A stretch of DNA of 9,448 nucleotides from assembly GCA_964639935.1 (NCBI GenBank), contig CAZXGT010000090.1, positions 1 to 9,448 on the forward strand, read 5' to 3'. A model generated the notes under the pieces. It did not search any database. It was not told the DNA's origin and saw only the letters and a list, made by a program, of their open reading frames with translations. Numbering within the stretch: the stretch's first letter is position 1; each line of letters starts with the position of its first letter. The stretch is from CALNYS01 sp964639935. Its GTDB lineage: Bacteria; Planctomycetota; Phycisphaerae; Phycisphaerales; UBA1924. Shown piece after piece: positions 6,836-9,448 of the stretch. Position numbers and translations under genes: made by a program.

Positions 6836-7288
6836 CGTCCGCTTGCCGGAGGCCGCGCCCGAAGCCCGCGAATCGCCCAGTCGCCGCCGCACGATCCCCT
6901 CGATCCGCGCCCCGCACCGCCGCGGGCTCTCCCGGACCTCAAAGTCCCAGAGACGCACCGCGCGCCAACCCATCTCGCGCAGCTCGCGGTTCACACGCTG
7001 ATCACGCGCCCTGTTTCGCTCGATTTTTCGGACCCAGTACGCCCGATTGCTCTTCGGCCTCCGGCACCGCTCCGGATGCCCGTGCCAGAAGGCCCCGTCC
7101 ACAAACACCGCCACCCGGGCCCGGCGAAACACCACGTCCGGCCTGCCCGGCAGGTCCGGCGCGTGAAGCCGGTACCGCAGCCCGCGCGCGTGCAGCTCCC
7201 GCCGGAGCAGGATCTCTTCGCTCGTATTCTTCGCGCGCACGCGGCGCATCGTCTCTGACCGCTGCTCGCGCGTCCGGTCATCCGCCAC
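6833..7288 (-). CDS. vsr: Very short patch repair (Vsr) DNA mismatch endonuclease
   Basis: Nicks DNA next to T:G mismatches that arise when 5-methylcytosine deaminates. 151 residues, usual size. Counted from the GTG start, the residues fall at E. coli numbers as I recall them: M14 and F67-W68 (intercalating residues), E25, D51 (LPGRPD, metal ligand) and H69 (FWH, catalytic). T63 is replaced by V. Of the E. coli structural zinc ligands (C66, H71, C73, C117) only H71 remains (A66, E73, E117), so the zinc site looks lost; homologues vary here. PKSN..YW..KI.RN..RD (78-96) and MGWRAVRLWD (106-115) are standard family blocks. The GTG overlaps the nadB 3' end by 11 nt with no ribosome site, implying reinitiation. 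No cytosine methyltransferase, its usual partner, is in the window. Arg-rich C-terminal tail after about 133. Confidence 0.92.
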   Translation of the reverse strand: MADDRTREQRSETMRRVRAKNTSEEILLRRELHARGLRYRLHAPDLPGRPDVVFRRARVAVFVDGAFWHGHPERCRRPKSNRAYWVRKIERNRARDQRVNRELREMGWRAVRLWDFEVRESPRRCGARIEGIVRRRLGDSRASGAASGKRT

Positions 7289-8996
7289 GAGCCATCGCCG
7301 CGCCGCTCGCCCGCGCCTCCGCCGCTGGGCGCTCCACGCTCACCCGCTCGACGCTCGGCCGGTCCGCCCCGCGTCGCCAGAGATCGTGCGCCCGGAACTC
7401 GTCCCGGGTCTGGGGGAAGTCCGCCCGCTCGTGACACCCGCGCGACTCCTCGCGCCACACCGCCGACCGCGCGACCAGCGCCGCCGCGAGCAGCATGTTC
7501 TGCGTCTCCCACCCCCGCCGATCGTCGAAGACCTTGTCGAGCGTGTATCGCGCCCAGAAGTCGATCATCTCGCCCACGTCGCGCAGCGCCGCCCCCGTTC
7601 GCCGAAGCCCAACGTGCCGCCACATCACCGAACGCAGGCTCGTCCGCACGTCCTCGACATCCAGCTCCCCGCGATCGGAGGTCGGGATCTCCGAGTTGAT
7701 CCCGACCGGCGCCTGACGCGCCGCCACGCCCCACGCGTTGTCGCCGCTCCTCATCTCGACGCACGCCGCGCCCGCGCTCGCGCCCGTCGCCAATGACTCG
7801 AGCAGCGAGTTGCTCGCCAGCCGGTTCGCCCCGTGAAGCCCCGTTGCCGCCGCTTCTCCCGCGGCATAGAGCCCCGGCACGTCCGTCCGACCCTCGCGAT
7901 CCGTTCGCACCCCGCCGATCATGTAGTGCGCCGCCGGCCGCACCGGGATCAGATCACGCGACGCGTCGAGCTCGAACCGCGCCAGCCGCTCGGCGATGTG
8001 CGGGAACCGCGAGCCGAAGTCGTCGATCTCGCGGGCGTCCAGGTACGCGCTCGTCTCGCCGCTCTCCGCGAGATGCCTCGCGATCGCCTTGCTCACCACG
8101 TCCCGGGGCGCCAGGTCACCCAGCTCATGCACGCCCGCCATGATGCGGCGCCCCGCGCGATCGACCAGCGACGCCCCCTCGCCGCGGACCGCCTCTGAGA
8201 TCAGCGAGCGCGAGGCCCCGGCCAGGTACAGCGTCGTCGGGTGGAACTGCATGAACGCCATGTCCGCGAGGCTCGCCCCCGCGCGGTACGCCATCGCCAG
8301 ACCGTCCCCCGCCGCGCCCGGGGGGTTGGTTGTCTCCCGCCACAGCTCGCCGCTCCCGCCGCTCGCGAGGATGGTCGCCCGCGCCCAGATCATCTGAAGC
8401 CCGTACCGCGGATGATGGGTGATCGCGCCCATGCACGGCGCGCCCGAGCCGTCGCCCGCCGTCAGAAGGTCGAGCGCGAAGCACTCCCCGAAAAAGCGAA
8501 TCCCATCGGTCGAGCGGGCTTTCTTCCAGAGCGTGCGCTGGATCTCGCGCCCCGTCGCGTCGCCGTCGGCCCGCGCGATCCGCGCCGCCGAGTGCCCGCC
8601 CTCGCGCGCCAGCGCCAGCTCCCCCGATGCGTCACGGTCGAACGCGCAGCCCCAGTCGATCAACTCGCCAACCCGTTCGGGTCCGCTCTCGATGATCCGC
8701 CGCGCCGCCGGCTCGTCGCACAGCCCGGCCCCCGCCTCGAGCGTGTCCCGCAGATGCGCCGACGTCGAGTCATCCCCGGTGATCGCCCCCGCGATCCCAC
8801 CCTGCGCCCACGCGCTCGCGCAGGCGGTCTCCTCCGACTTGCCCGTCACGATCACGTCCCCGTGCGCCGCCGCCGCGATCGCCGCCCGAAGCCCCGCCGA
8901 GCCCGCCCCGATCACCAGCGTATCCGTAAAGATCTGCGGAAGCAGCAGCCCGCGGAACGGAATCAAGTACCGGCGATCGCTCAGAAGCTCGTGCAT
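7278..8996 (-). CDS. nadB: L-aspartate oxidase
   Basis: FAD enzyme oxidising L-aspartate to iminoaspartate, the first step of de novo NAD synthesis, normally paired with NadA quinolinate synthase (not in this window). 572 residues. FAD-binding GAGSAG at 30-35; AWAQGGIAGA (62-71), the conserved block after the first FAD segment; substrate-site FHPTTLY (251-257); catalytic R298 (APRDVV); H357 in AHYMIGGV; GLHGANRLASNSLLE (386-400), the NadB/SdhA family signature. The C-terminal helical part with ESRGCHERADFP (517-528) separates NadB from fumarate reductase and succinate dehydrogenase. About 35 residues of low-complexity tail follow and overlap the vsr start. The ATG at 8996 has no ribosome site but a TAGACT hexamer 6 nt upstream, suggesting leaderless mRNA. 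Confidence 0.95.
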   Translation of the reverse strand: MHELLSDRRYLIPFRGLLLPQIFTDTLVIGAGSAGLRAAIAAAAHGDVIVTGKSEETACASAWAQGGIAGAITGDDSTSAHLRDTLEAGAGLCDEPAARRIIESGPERVGELIDWGCAFDRDASGELALAREGGHSAARIARADGDATGREIQRTLWKKARSTDGIRFFGECFALDLLTAGDGSGAPCMGAITHHPRYGLQMIWARATILASGGSGELWRETTNPPGAAGDGLAMAYRAGASLADMAFMQFHPTTLYLAGASRSLISEAVRGEGASLVDRAGRRIMAGVHELGDLAPRDVVSKAIARHLAESGETSAYLDAREIDDFGSRFPHIAERLARFELDASRDLIPVRPAAHYMIGGVRTDREGRTDVPGLYAAGEAAATGLHGANRLASNSLLESLATGASAGAACVEMRSGDNAWGVAARQAPVGINSEIPTSDRGELDVEDVRTSLRSVMWRHVGLRRTGAALRDVGEMIDFWARYTLDKVFDDRRGWETQNMLLAAALVARSAVWREESRGCHERADFPQTRDEFRAHDLWRRGADRPSVERVSVERPAAEARASGAAMARGG

Positions 8997-9002
8997 CGTG
9001 AG

Positions 9003-9008
9003 AGTCTA
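9003..9008 (-). promoter_or_regulatory. -10-like hexamer TAGACT before nadB, probable leaderless promoter
   Basis: TAGACT ends exactly 6 nt before the nadB ATG, with no Shine-Dalgarno sequence between. TTGATG (9024-9029 on this strand) would be a -35 with a short 15-nt spacer. It shares a 57-nt gap with the divergent thioesterase promoter. Confidence 0.5.
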
Positions 9009-9040
9009 GCACCCCCCACGCCGCATCAAGCCCGCCCGGC

Positions 9041-9046
9041 TAGCAT
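9041..9046 (+). promoter_or_regulatory. -10-like hexamer TAGCAT before the thioesterase gene, probable leaderless promoter
   Basis: TAGCAT ends 7 nt before the ATG at 9054 and no ribosome site is present (CCGTCCC precedes the start). No -35 is evident. Confidence 0.42.
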
Positions 9047-9053
9047 CCGTCCC

Positions 9054-9448
9054 ATGCCCAACGACCCCAACCAGCGCCCGCGCGCCGAACGCGACCTCGC
9101 CCTCAGAGTCGTCGCGATGCCGCGCGACACCAACCCCTACGGCGCCATCTTCGGCGGCGTCATCCTGAGCTATCTGGATCAGGCCGGGTTCGTCGAGGCC
9201 CGCAAGCACGGCGGCCACCGCTGGGTTACCGCCGCCGTCGACCGTGTCGAGTTCCACGCGCCCGTTCACGTCGGCGACGTCGTCAGCTACTACACCTCCA
9301 CCGTTCGCACCGGCGTCACAAGCGTCACCGTCGAGGTCGGCGTCGAGGCCGAGCGATATCTCACCGGGGACGCCGTCGAGGTCACCAGCGCGACGATCAC
9401 GCTCGTCTCCGTCAACGCCGCCGGCAAGCCGATCCCGTTCAACTCCCC
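9054..9448 (+). CDS. YciA-type acyl-CoA thioesterase (partial, 3' end beyond window)
   Basis: Hydrolyses acyl-CoA to free acid and CoA in the cytoplasm. 131 residues are visible of a single hotdog domain; the family usually ends near this length, so little is missing. LRVVAMPRDTNPYGAIFGG (17-35) closely follows the YciA block LRTLAMPADTNANGDIFGG, and D42 in SYLDQAG is the expected catalytic Asp at the start of the long helix. VDRVEFHAPVHVGDVVSYY (62-80) and the TSVTVEV strand (89-95) complete the match, ending with V..AGKPIPF. The D of NANGDIFGG is A31 here. It is the only plus-strand gene and diverges from nadB; a link to the nearby CoA-precursor gene panB is suggestive only. Confidence 0.88.
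   Translation, partial: MPNDPNQRPRAERDLALRVVAMPRDTNPYGAIFGGVILSYLDQAGFVEARKHGGHRWVTAAVDRVEFHAPVHVGDVVSYYTSTVRTGVTSVTVEVGVEAERYLTGDAVEVTSATITLVSVNAAGKPIPFNS

Noticed and set aside
8419..9009. 196-codon plus-strand frame opposite nadB
   Set aside because: It is antisense to the FAD-binding part of a clear L-aspartate oxidase, is Ser/Arg/Ala/Pro-rich and shows no domain.

Overview
The window is GC-rich, gene-dense bacterial chromosome with eight protein genes and no intergenic stretch longer than about 140 bases. Seven genes lie on the minus strand and one, cut by the window end, on the plus strand. No mobile element, CRISPR array, tRNA, rRNA or phage gene is visible. Gene content and protein style (NatA/NatB-type ABC exporter, two-PDZ HtrA protease, stand-alone Vsr, Arg/Ala-rich proteins) would fit a Planctomycetota bacterium, perhaps class Phycisphaerae. 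That placement is an impression, not a demonstrated assignment.

Read in the direction of minus-strand transcription (right to left), there are three blocks. Block A (9008 down to 4395): nadB (L-aspartate oxidase, NAD synthesis), vsr (mismatch endonuclease), panB (ketopantoate hydroxymethyltransferase, pantothenate/CoA synthesis) and an HtrA/DegP-like membrane-anchored serine protease. These genes overlap or nearly touch and could form one transcript, but panB also seems to have its own promoter. A 14-bp-stem hairpin follows the protease gene. Block B (4310 down to 1929): a two-gene ABC exporter, NatA-like ATPase and NatB-like permease, joined by an ATGA overlap. Block C (1888 down to beyond base 1): a 214-residue protein with a receiver-like fold, coupled by a GTGA overlap to a diguanylate cyclase with intact GGDEF and I-site motifs. 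Its C-terminus lies outside the window. At the right edge a YciA-type acyl-CoA thioesterase gene starts divergently from nadB.

The most consistent unexplained pattern is in the gene starts. Four of the five genes that begin outside another gene's translational coupling (orf214, panB, nadB, yciA) have no Shine-Dalgarno sequence. Each instead has a TAnnnT -10-like hexamer ending 6 or 7 nt before the ATG, as expected of leaderless mRNAs. The coupled genes inside operons (htrA, natB, the cyclase) and natA carry clear purine-rich ribosome sites. The other candidate novelty is the receiver-like protein/cyclase pair with a FliM-like helix motif. I see no clear undescribed defence or mobile system.
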